Source: Ehretia macrophylla (lineage: Eukaryota > Streptophyta > Magnoliopsida > Boraginales > Ehretiaceae). From it: a DNA stretch of 64,000 nucleotides. The translations under genes were made by a program, and so were the position numbers. This document shows positions 21,302 through 31,500 of this stretch, piece after piece (the stretch's first letter is position 1; the number at the start of each line of letters is the position of its first letter). The stretch spans positions 3,250,501 through 3,314,500 of the forward strand of contig CM075768.1 in assembly GCA_037974665.1 (NCBI GenBank). The letters run 5' to 3'. Under the pieces are notes generated by a model. It was not told the origin of the DNA. It worked only from the letters and a program-made list of their open reading frames with translations, and did no database searches.

Positions 21302-21605
21302 ATCTCCCCCCCAACGACACCTGGGGAATTCGAACATGCAACCTCGCTCTAATACCAGTTTTTAGGTTCAAGCGCTTACCACTAGGCTAAAAGCTTAAGC
21401 TTTTAGCCAAGGTGCAACTTTATTTCCTTATTATGGCAGTGCAGAACCCCGCGTCTATCCGTGCTGCGGGTGGGCCTGAGGGGTTTTGCAATGCACTTGA
21501 TGGCCTCCTCGACCAATAATGCACCAGCAGGCTAGGCTGTCAAGCATCGATGCCGCTCCCCACGATAATGAATCCCTAAGGGTAATCGCTGGCCTCCTTG
21601 GCCAA
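21302..21605 (-). mobile_element. TRIM-like unit: LTR R3 (21358-21605) and 56-bp internal
   Basis: Between LTR copies R3 and R4 lie only 56 bp, consisting of a PBS-like TGGTATTAGAGCGAGGTT (21340-21357), a short linker, and a G-rich PPT-like GGGGGGGAGAT (21302-21312). That is the layout of a terminal-repeat retrotransposon in miniature (TRIM). R3 is about 88% identical to R4 by eye, contains a perfect 24-bp palindrome at 21385-21408 (centre AAGCTTAAGCTT), and has lost its first two bases at the join with 21606. I first read the head as a tRNA-derived SINE; the PBS/PPT reading explains it better. Confidence 0.6.
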
Positions 21606-22457
21606 TTTTATGAATTTTTTGAAGTTCTTTGCAAGAAAGGCAATTTCATTATCATCTTCATTTTCTCCTTCACTTTCATCATTTGAATGAGTTTTTTGAC
21701 GCAAGTAGTACAAGTGTTTTCTTGTTGTTCTTCTTTTCTTCTTCTCGATCTTTGTTCTTCAACTCATGACTCATGAGGGATCCCACGAGATCACTAATGG
21801 TGAGAGTTTTGAGGTTTCTTGCTTCCTCAATTGCCGTCACCTTTACTTCCCATGGTTCGATTAAACTTCGAAGTAACTTTCCCACCATCTCTGCATTAGA
21901 ATACTATTTCCTAAGTGATTTAAGGGCATTCACAATATCAGTAAATCTTGAAAACATTTGTTCAATACTCTCATCTTGTGACATTTTAAACATTTCATAT
22001 TTGTGCATAAGCATGTTAATCCTAGTGTCTTTAACTTGGTCGGTTCCTTCATATGTGACTTTTAATTGATCCCAAATTTCTTTAGCACTCTTGCACCCGG
22101 AAATCCTATTGAATTGATTTGAGTCTAAAGCAAGATATAACATGTTCATAACTTTATAGTTTCTTTCAACAATCTTGAAATCATTATCATCATAGTCTTC
22201 TTCCAGTTTAGGAATGGTAATGATTTTGTCTCCTTCTATCTTAGTTATTGTAGGAGTTTTTGGACCATTGGTTATTACTTTTTAAACTCTAATATCATTT
22301 GCAAGAATGTAAATCCTTATTCTAGTTTTCCAAAACAAGTAGTTGGTTCCACTAAAAAATGGTGGTCGGGTGGAAGATTAGCCCTCAACTATGCTAGACA
22401 TGGATGTATTTGACATTTCAATTCTCTACTAGTTGTTAGACTATATGTAGAGTCCTA
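21606..22457 (-). pseudogene. Second Copia-2-type gag 5' fragment (deletion derivative)
   Basis: Homologous to 20585-21053 plus 10458-10840 but without the Gypsy-1 insertion. ATG is at 22416 (MSNTSMSSIVEG, then a stop). The rest reads MNMLYLALDSNQFNRISGCKSAKEIWDQ.. and KMSQDESIEQMFSRFTDIVNAL, then DLVGSLMSHELKNKDREEEK. It is preceded by PBS TGGTATCAAAGC (22458-22469) and short LTR R2, and followed directly by truncated LTR R3. This arrangement looks like an internally deleted element. It gives the pre-insertion sequence that proves the Gypsy-1 target duplication. Confidence 0.8.
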
Positions 22458-22971
22458 GCTTTGATACCAGTTTTCAGGATCAAGCGCTTACCAAGCTTTT
22501 AGCCTAGGTGCAACTTTATTTCCTTATTATGGCAGCGTAAAACCCTACGTCTATCCGTGCTGCGAGTGGGCTTCAGGGGCTTCGCAATGCACTCGATGAC
22601 TTCCCTGGCGAACAATGCACCAACAGGCTGGGTTGTCAAGCACCGATATCGCTCCCCATGATAGCAAATCCCTAAGGGTTACTACTAGGCTAAAAACTTA
22701 AGCAACCTCGGTCTGATACTAGTTTTCAGGATCAAGTGCTTACTACTAGGCTAAAAACTTAAGCTTTTAGCCAAGGTGCAACTTTATTTCCTTATTATGG
22801 CAGCGTAGAACCCTGCGTCTATCCGTGCTGCGGGTGGGCCTGAGGAGCTTCACAATGCATTCGATGGCCTCCCCGACCAACAATGCATCAACAGGTTGGG
22901 CTATCAATCACCGATACTGCTCCCCGCGATAGTGAATCCCTAAGGGTGATCGCTGGCCTCCCTGGCCAACA
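22458..22971 (-). repeat. Short LTR copies R2 (22470-22680) and R1 (22722-22971)
   Basis: Two further copies of the 236-250 bp LTR. R1 starts TGTTGGCC at 22971 next to LINE sequence and is followed by a degenerate PBS (22710-22721, TAGTATCAGACC). R2 is truncated at 22680. The stretch between them (22681-22709) repeats part of R1. This is a tandem array of the same LTR family. Confidence 0.7.
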
Positions 22972-24954
22972 GTATCCATGTTGAGGGCCAAATGATATAT
23001 CCAGATGGAACCTGATTAGTGTCATTTGCGGTGGCATGTCAGACCAACTCGGTTGAATGCGTAAAATTTGATCGTAAATCCTATGAGAGAAGAGGTATGA
23101 GATGAGATCCATATTCCATTGCCCCGTGTCTCGGTAGATAATATCAAACACAAAGGTCTGATTAGAATCTGGGGGGTTTTGCGATAGGGAATATAAATTG
23201 AAACCATTTGTCCGTCCAAATGAAGATCGAGTCACTTGAGCCAACTTGCCAAATCTAATACTCCCGAAGAAAGGAGAGACCCATAAAGAGACTTTTCCAA
23301 CTCCAAGAAGAACGAGCTAGGCACGATGCATGAGCAAGATTAGAGTGGATGTAATATAGGCTATTGAGTATCTGAGCTGCAAGATTGTCAGGGTGTTGTA
23401 GTAGGCACCAAACCTGGGCAACAATAAGAGCTAAATTCGTTGCTTCAAAATCCTAAAAGCTAAGGTCCCCTAGCCGTTTAGGCGTGGAGACCGTTGACCA
23501 TTTGAGCTAAGGGATACTAGCTTTTGAGCCAAAGCCCCACCAGAAGCGAGCGACCATAGCAGTCAGTCGTTTGTGGACAGTTTTTTGGAAAAAAGAAAGA
23601 TTGACATAGCATGTTGTGGAATAGCCTGAATGACTGCCTTGATTAAAACCTCCATGCCTGCCTTGGATAGTAGTTTATGTTTCTACCCTTGAATCTTTGC
23701 CTGAACACGATCAGTTACCCACGAGAGTGCCCGCACTTTGGAGGTACCATCAGGAATAGGCAGCCCAAGATAAACACCAAGAGTGACATTGCATTGAAGG
23801 CTAGTAATATCCATTATTTGATGTCGGAGATGATCTGGTGTACCCTTACTGAACACAATTGAGGATTTTTAAAAATCCACCTGTTGTCTCAAAGCAAAAC
23901 AATATTGTTATATGGCCTCCTTGAGTGTAAAAGCCTCAGCATGGGATGCTCGAATAAAGAAAATAGAGTCATCAACAAAAAATAGATGAGTGAGGGTCGG
24001 GCAGCACTTAGCTAACTTGATACTATTCAAAAGTCCCTAAGTTTGGTAATGCTGAATGGTGTTTGAGAGACATTCTGTGAGTAGAGAAAATAAGAACGGG
24101 GAAAGAGGGTCTCCCTGATGAAGTCCCCGACCTAGAGAGAAGAATGGTTGTGGTTCGCCATTAATCAGAATGCTATAAGTAACTGAGGTGACATACTGTA
24201 TGACCCAATTTGTCCATAGAGCACCAAAACCTAGCTTCAAAAGTAGTTGACAAAGGAATGTCCAGTCTACCATGTCATAGGCCTTTGATATGTCTAATTT
24301 TATGGCTACAACATTCTTGTATGTGTGACGCCTGTTTTTTAGGAAATAACCCACCTTTTGGGCCACCAGAAGATTGTCATGAATCGATCTCCAGCTGATG
24401 AATTCACCTTGCTGGGGAGAAATAAGAGTCTATGTGTGGCCGGAAGTAGAAAACTACTAGTTTTGAAATAATTTTATAGCAAAAATTAATTTTCTAGATG
24501 TCTTCTTGGATAATCGACTAGAATTCATGGTAAAATATACCCGTGAAGCCATCTGGACTCGGAGCTTTGTTTTTTCCTAGGCTCCACACCACCAAGTGAA
24601 TCTCTTCCTTAGTGGGCATCAGTTCGAGGATTTCATTAAGGGACTGAGGGACGATCAGAGATACTAGTTGGAGAATTGAACCATAGGTCTTCGGGTTCTT
24701 TGCTCGTTAAGATTAAAAAGTTGGATGAGATCAAGTATTTAATAGATGCCAAATCTTCAGTCCATAATTCATTGGTATCTCATAGATGGAATATCTTGTT
24801 CCTAGAGCGTTGTTGAGTAGTACGTGAAAGAAGGCTGTATTGCAATCCCCGTAGTTCAGCCATTTCACTTGGAATCAGACAACCTAAAACTTTTCCTCTC
24901 TAACCTATAGGGTATCAAGTTGTTGGGCAAGGTTTTGACTAATATCCATGGACA
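22972..24954 (-). pseudogene. L1-like LINE reverse transcriptase remnant
   Basis: Decayed plant non-LTR retrotransposon, read on the minus strand. It begins near 24860 with WLNYGDCNTAFFH (compare WLKEGDRNTxFFH). Next come NKAPSPDGFTGIFYHEF near 24550 (compare KAPGPDGF), then VVAIKLDISKAYDMVDWTFL (24230-24310) and GLHQGDPLSPFLFSLLTECL (24080-24140). The FVDD catalytic box is near 23970. RKQASIPQLKWSTV..GLGDL-like zf-RVT-region residues follow near 23480-23540. Frameshifts and stops are common. The endonuclease domain, 5' end, 3' UTR and poly-A tail are missing, so it is truncated at both ends, by the short-LTR array on one side and the Athila-like LTR region on the other. Confidence 0.85.
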
Positions 24955-26277
24955 CCATATTGCACACAATGCACAATCTCCACAAACCAATAACACCTCA
25001 TCATGACCAATACTCACACGGCTCCACTTTACCTCACATGGTCAAACCAAAATCCCAATCAGCTATTGATCACTTTGCAGTCAATTCTCACTAATGAACC
25101 AATTCTCTCAATTCACACTAAAGCACCTTACCACCAATTGACCATCACCACATCAATTACACAAGCACTACATGTGAAATCTATTTCAGCTGAGTGCAGT
25201 AGCTCACACACAAAAGGCACCATGCGGCTTCACTAATTGTGGGATCTCATTTTTTTTTTATAGTTCACTTTTTTATACACACACCTTACACCTTTCATTC
25301 TTATCCATTCATACACACAATCTTATCCACTCTCTTACTCTATCACTCTCACACACAATTTTTCACACACTCACATCTACACGCATACTAATACACATTC
25401 ATTCATACACACTTTTCACTCATATTTTCATACACTCTTAAACATCCATTCTTACCCATTTTATTTTTGGCTTTGTATCAAGGCTTGGAGGCACTTTGGA
25501 GCATAAATTCTAAGAATTTGCAAGCATTAAAGACATGGGGGAGCTTTTCTCTTTATTTTTTCATGTCTTTACTTTTATTTTGAATATGAGCTAGACTATT
25601 TGGTGGTTAAGGATAGATCATTTGTGTAAAACCTATGAACTATATGTAGATCCTAAAATGAGATTAATGTAAAAATAAATTGTATGTTGTACCACAATTT
25701 GACCACAAAGCCTAATTAATCAAGTTTAGGACCATTTGGACAAACTCACACCACGACCTTCAAGGTGACTAGATGGACAGAGTTGCACCTAAGTTTAAGT
25801 GAGATTAATTGGCTAGTTTTTTTTTGAACTGAAGATTAAGTGGCTAGTTAGGTGACCATATCTAGATGGGCTTGTAGTTCAGTTGACTGTAGGTTGACTT
25901 TCCAAATCCACGAACTACATATAGTTCATAGGTTTTACACATAGATCTAGACCTAACCCGACTCCACCTTTGATCGAATTCTCGAATTTTACCATTTTCT
26001 TTTGGATTAGATTTGATTAGCTTTGATTTTTATACTTTTTTAATTAGCTAGTTTATATTTCAATTCTTGTCTTAGTTTAATCAATCTCTTAATCATTTAA
26101 TTTTTCCATTCTTTTCAGTTTTTAGATTACTTTTTACACAAGCACACAAATAGCACTTAGGTGGCTCCTTAAGGATACGATTCCCGTACTTGCCCATTCT
26201 ATCGCGACTCGTGCACTTGCAGGGTAAAACTTGGTCTAATTTGCATTTAATTTTATAACCTACCAAGAAATAAATCA
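24955..26277 (+). repeat. Presumed Athila-like 5' LTR region
   Basis: No coding frame. The right end is placed at AATAAATCA (26277), seven bases before an Athila-type PBS. The left end is not determined: candidates are the LINE boundary near 24955 or TGTGGGATCTC at about 25238. It contains a C/A-rich stretch (25260-25460, many CACAC/TCATT words) and a terminal-inverted-repeat structure at 25622-25942. Confidence 0.45.
25622..25942. repeat. Inverted-repeat element, possible MITE
   Basis: Arms of about 28 bp, GTGTAAAACCTATGAACTAT.. at 25624-25649 and its reverse complement at 25915-25940, one mismatch, enclosing about 265 bp without a gene. TAGATC occurs next to both ends (25612-25617 and 25942-25947) and could be a short target duplication. 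Neither superfamily nor function can be assigned. Confidence 0.5.
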
Positions 26278-26283
26278 AGTTTT

Positions 26284-26303
26284 TGGCGCCGTTACTCAGG
26301 AGA
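26284..26303 (+). other. Athila-type primer-binding site
   Basis: TGGCGCCGTTACTCAGGAGA. The TGGCGCCGTTGCCGGGGA-like motif is a hallmark of Athila and related gypsy elements (tRNA-Asp type primer). A few bases are mutated. Confidence 0.8.
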
Positions 26304-26693
26304 CACTGTGATTTGTTGTGTATTTTTGTGTTTAGTAGTTTATTTTTGTGATTTTAGTTTTGGTTAATTAGTTAATTTCTATAATTTTGTCTCTTTAACC
26401 TTTTAATTTCTCTTTTCTTGATTTATGTGCTTTTAATTGATTAGTTTAGATTTACTTATTTTATTAGTTAATTCTCTTGGTTTATTGGTTTCGTTAGATT
26501 TAGACTCTATAGTGTTATTTTAGTGATTTCAATTCATTGTTGTTTATTGTAGTTTTCTTTGTTTTCATTCTTTACGTTTGTGGTAGGTAGCTAGCTACTT
26601 TTCTTTTCATTGTTTTTGAGATTTTTTTCATTTTAGGCTCGGACGCCGTTTGTTAGGACATCCTTTATTTTTTTTGACTTTGAACCCTAACGT
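26304..26693 (+). other. Athila-like leader, no gene
   Basis: T-rich untranslated leader between PBS and gag ATG, full of TTTTAGT/TTAATT words. No coding signal was seen. Confidence 0.5.
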
Positions 26694-27200
26694 ATGTCTC
26701 GTCGATTTCGAGTCACTCAAGTTTCCATTAGAGGTATGGTAAACCAACAGGACCCTTAGCATGTTCCCGATGTACCTAATACCCAACGGATTCCTAACAT
26801 TCTCAATCCTGCTCGTGTTACCATTGTTTCCAATATGGATGTGACTCTTCGCCAATATTTCCTTCTGAGTTCATATTATCCTAATATCGCTATTTGGCGA
26901 CCTGATTTTCATAATGTCCAATTTGACATTAAGCTGGCGACATTAGCGATTTTGCCTATTTTCTACAGGAAGAGTCCATGAAAATCCACATGCCCACATT
27001 CACAATTTCCTTGAGATTTGATCATTTATGAACATTCCTTACGTCACTCAAGAGAATGTTCACCTGAGATTATTCCCAAACTCATTGAAGGACCCGACCA
27101 ATCAATGGTGTCATGACTTTGAGACGGATTCCATCCCTTCTTAGGAGCAGTTACTTACCGAGTTTTTGCTTCGATTCTTCTCCATGGCCCAAACTACATA
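26694..27200 (+). pseudogene. Athila-like gag, 5' part
   Basis: Starts ATG 26694 (MSRRFRVTQVSIRGMVNQQD, then stop). Later text reads LRQYFLLSSYYPNIAIWRPD, then FHNVQFDIKLATLAILPIFY, ENVHLRLFPNSLKDPTNQW and FFSMAQTT. The LRLFPFSLKDRA.QWL pattern is the gypsy gag core (Retrotrans_gag) of Athila type. Stops and frameshifts abound. The frame is split at 27200 by Gypsy-3 and resumes at 47027 with SFQEEIMTF. Confidence 0.75.
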
Positions 27201-27771
27201 TGTGAAACCCCAGATTTCACTTTTGCGTAGAATTGCATGTTTTGACATGTTTGTGTTATATGAGTTAGAATGCACTAATTTAGTGATAGATATTCATATT
27301 TCATACTATGTGTTCATTCATGAAATTTTCATCGAAATCGGCATTGGAAATTTTATCGTCGATTTTTGTGAATAGTATTTTGAACACACGTTCGCTAAAA
27401 TTTTTACACGAGTGTTTTAAACATCTTAAAACCTAGTCCTCGGATATTGTTAGACACGTGTTTGATTAAAACGGATTTTAAATCTGATTAGGAATTTAAA
27501 AGGTTTTTACACCTTCTTTTGCAAAAAAATCGAGTTTTACCCGAGCGGTGTGTATATATATGCATATGAAAATTGTTGTCACCTATATTTAGTTTACTAA
27601 ATATAGTAAATATAGTATTTTACTTGATTGAGCAAAAATAGTCTAAAAGACAAATTAAAAGACTAAAAATACGAGTTAAAAAACTAGAAATCAACTTTGA
27701 CCTTTGCATATTTGTTGACTTTTGCTTATAAGATGATAACACACATTAAAAACAACATAAAACTCACACAT
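27201..27771 (+). repeat. Gypsy-3 5' LTR, first segment
   Basis: U3 part, matching 44486-45055 in the 3' LTR. It includes the W-box/TATA region (27697-27732) and is interrupted by Gypsy-2 in a CA-rich stretch just after the presumed transcription start. The CACAT target duplication of Gypsy-2 begins at 27767. Confidence 0.85.
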
Positions 27772-28556
27772 TGTGAAATCCCACTTTTCTATCCTGTCTC
27801 GTTTTGCGTGTTTATTCTCATTTTGCGTGTTTATTCTCGTTTTGGATGAATTGACTTGTCTATGTGCTATATGACTTAGAATGTGGTAATTTTGATATTA
27901 ATACTCCTAGAACATGCTAAATGTGCATTCATGAAATTTTCATAAAAAACGGAGTCAGAAATTTTATCGTCGACTTTTAATGAATAGTATTTTCGAAACA
28001 CGTTCGCTAAAATTTTGAAACTGGTCTTTTTAACCCTTCTAGACCTAGTCCTCGGACTTTAATAGACCTGTGTCTGATTAAAACGGTTTTTAAATCGGCT
28101 TAGGAATTTATTAGGGTTTTTACACCGACTTTTGCGAAAATCGAGTTTTAAGCCGACTCGGGTAGAATTGTTTGGATGTAAAACTTCTTGTCACATAAAA
28201 ATAACCTACTTGAGCTATCTTAGGATTTGCATATTTGTTTTGAGAAAAGAGATAGCTAAAATGCATTTAAAAGACAAGAAAACACAAAAATACTAAGATT
28301 ACTCAACTTTGACTTGATTTAAAATGTTGACCAATATGCATATATCACCAACACACTCTCACAAAGCACAAAAACACCCTCAATTTCACACACATTGCTG
28401 AGAGGAATAAGGGAGAAAAGAGAAAGGTTTTCAACAAGTTTTGAAAGCAAATTTTCAAAGAAAAAGCTAGTTTTTGTCCGTAGAACTTCGTGGCCAGTTG
28501 GATTCCGCTTGTTGGGCACGCATTGCATGTATATCTAGGCTTTTATCGCATCAAAG
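27772..28556 (+). repeat. Gypsy-2 truncated 5' LTR
   Basis: Starts TGTGAAATCCCACTTTTC and matches 33296-34058 of the 3' LTR, then stops at ..CATCAAAG. In related LTRs the next bases are GTGAGAG (splice donor). Here TAGAATGG follows, which in Gypsy-1 comes directly after the acceptor GATTAG. A partial duplication of TTTTGCGTGTTTATTCTC lies at 27803-27840. W-boxes are at 28309-28314 and 28327-28332. Confidence 0.85.
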
Positions 28557-31500
28557 TAGAATGGTCGGTAGACCAAGGACCAGAGGTAGGCCCAAGGTAG
28601 TAGATGAGACTCCTAGTAATGTGGCACCTGGCCGTGATAGGGGGTGATGATCATTTGGGGACAGCTATGGAGAGGATTGCTGAGTTAGTGGCCGGATAGG
28701 CACAGTTGATAGCAGGGCAGGCTGCCCAAACTCAGGCTTGGCAGGCTTAGTTGTTGAATGTACAGGGTGGAAACCACGGGCGTGGTACCCTGAAAGAGTT
28801 CTTAGGGTATCATCCACCTAGATTTTAAGGGGAACCCGATGATCGGAAGGCTGGAGCGTGGATTAGTAAGGTGGAGAAGAATTATGATCCTCTTGATTAT
28901 ACCGATGAGCAGAAGGTCTCCTTTGCCGTGTACTTGCTGGATGATGAGGTAGAAGAATGGTGGCGCACGATGAGAACTAGCTGGGCAACTCAGGGTATTC
29001 CGTATGTTTGAGGTACCTTTCTGTTAGCTTTCCGGGCAAAGTATGTCCTGAGGATCGCGAGGGAGCGGAGAGAGGCAGAGTTTCTAGCCTTAGTGCAGGG
29101 AGATGCCTCAGTCGCTCAGTATGAGGCCACTTTTACTCGATTGTCCCGGTATGCACCGGAGTATGTGGCTGATGAGCAGCGGAGGACTCGTAGATTTATG
29201 TTGGGGTTGAGGCCGAGATTCAGGATACGATGGCTCTTAATCGATATGATATATTCACTGAGGCCTTTGATGCAGCTTCTAGGTTAGAGAAGAGAAAGGG
29301 GGATCAGCTTGTGTCTAGTCAGCCCAGTAAGAGGCCGTATCAGCCGCAATTTCAGCAAGGTATGTATAGGCCTCCCGTACAGCAGGTTGTGTACAGGCTG
29401 CCAGCTCAGCAGGGTTCTTTTAGGCCACAGGGACAGCAGAGTTATTATCGGCCTCAGTTTCAGCATGGGTCATATCAGGTTCAGTCCCAGTTTAGGCCAA
29501 CCTAGTCTCAGGGTCAGTACATGCCTAGTTTGGTAAGGCCTCAGCAGTAGACTGGTTCAGCTGTTCTTTCAACTTCTGGTTCTTCCAGGGGCAGTGTTAG
29601 TGCATCATCACCGCAGTGTACACACTGCAAGCGCACGGGGCATGTGGAGGCCGATTGCAGAGTGAAGGCAGGGACGTGTTTAGGATGCGGCAGCAATCAG
29701 CACAGGGCGAGGGATTGCCCTAGATATTTGAGGATTGAGGGTCGGACAACGACTCTGGGTTATCAGGGCCGACCTGCGGCCAGTGCATCTCAGCAGTAGC
29801 GAGTCCAGGCTCGGGCCTACGCAGTTGACTTAGAGGAGATGCCTGAGGAGACTGCAGTTGTGGAAGGTAACTTCCTTATACTTGATCAACTTGTTAAAGT
29901 GTTGATTGATTCTGGTGCTACGCATTCTTTCATTACTCCTGCTTGTGTGCAACGTGTTAATGTGCAACCTGAAAGACTGCCTTATGTGGTTGAGATTAGT
30001 ACCTCTTTGACTGATAAGTATGTTACTGGATTAGTATGTAAGGATTGTATAATACATGTTAAGGGGTATAATTTTCCTTCGGACCTTATCTTATTTCCTA
30101 TCCGGGGGTATGATGTTATCTTGGGTATGGATTGGCTTTCTAAGTATGATGCCCAGTTAAACTGTAGAACCAAGGTAGTACAGTTTCGGTTGCCAGATCA
30201 TCCAGTAGTTGAGGTAGTAGGGAATCGGGGTACTAAGACGAGCTTTGTTATCTCAGCAACTAAAGCTGTTAAGTTGGTGAGTAAGGGGTGTTTGGGTTAT
30301 CTGGCTTATTTGATCAACAAGCCATCAGATAAGCTACAGCTAGAGGAAGTCCCTATTATTCGCGAATATCCCAATGTATTTCTCAAGGAGTTGCGAAGGT
30401 TACGGCCAGAGAGAGATGTAGAGTTTGTGATCAATCTTATTCCCGGTACTCAACCTATTTCTAAATCAGCGTACCGGATGGCACCGGCTGAGTTGAAGGA
30501 GTTGAAATCTCAGTTGCAGGAGTTAATAGAGAAGGGTTTCATTCAGCAGAGTTCTTCACCTTGGGGAGCTCCTGTTTTATTTGTGAAGAAGAAGGATGGT
30601 ACCTTGAGATTGTGTATTGATTACTGTGGTTTGAATCATGTGACCATCAAGAATAAATATCCTTTGCCACTGATTGACGAGTTGTTTGATCAACTTCAGG
30701 GAGCTAAAGTCTATTCTAAATTTGATTTGAGGCAGGGGTATTATTAGCTTCGGATTCGTACGGAGGATGTTCCGAAGTCTGCCTTCAGGACTCGGTACGG
30801 GCATTATGAGTTTGTTGTTATGCCCTTTGGATTAACAAATGCACCAGCAGCATTCATGGATCTCATGCATCGGTTTTTTCAGTTGTATTTAGACCAGTTC
30901 GTGATAATCTTTATTGATGATATCTTGGTCTATTCTAAATCTGAATCGGAGCACGATCAACATCTACGGCTTGTCTTACAAAAGCTGCAGGAGCATCAGT
31001 TGTTTGCCAAGTTCAGCAAATGTAAATTTTGGTTGCAACGCATATCTTTTCTTGGTTATGTGATTACACAGAGCGATATATCTGTAGATCCCACTAAGAT
31101 TGAAGTGGTGATGTCTTGGAAACGGCCAGAGAATGTTTCTGAGGTCTGTAGCTTTCTTGGCTTGGTGGGTTATTACCGTAGGTTTGTGAAGGATTTTTCG
31201 AAAATTACTGGGCCACTTTCTAAGTTGACTCAGAAACGGACTATCTTTGCTTTGGATGAGAAGTGTGAGAGTGGGTTTCAGGAGTTGAAAAAGAGGTTGA
31301 CTACTGCTCCAGTACTTGCTCTACTAGAGGGGACCAATAATATGGTTATTTACAGCGATGCATCCAAGGAGGGCTTGGGATGTGTTCTTATACAGGATAG
31401 CCGAGTTATTGCTTATGCTTCCAGGAAGTTGAAGCCTTATGAGGTGAATTATCCGACTCATGATCTTGAGTTGGCAGTAGTTGTCTTTGCACTAAAGAAG

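Noticed and set aside
21302..21400. tRNA-derived SINE with box A (TAGCCTAGTGGTAAGCG) and box B (GTTCGAATTCC)
   Set aside because: The TGGTATxAGAGC core and the adjacent G-rich PPT, with LTR copies on both sides and the same LTR before Copia-2 gag, fit a TRIM/LTR array better. The box-like matches look fortuitous.
25003..25236. 77-codon Thr/His/Ser-rich frame
   Set aside because: Composition follows the local C/A-rich repeat; no start context or homologous pattern is seen.
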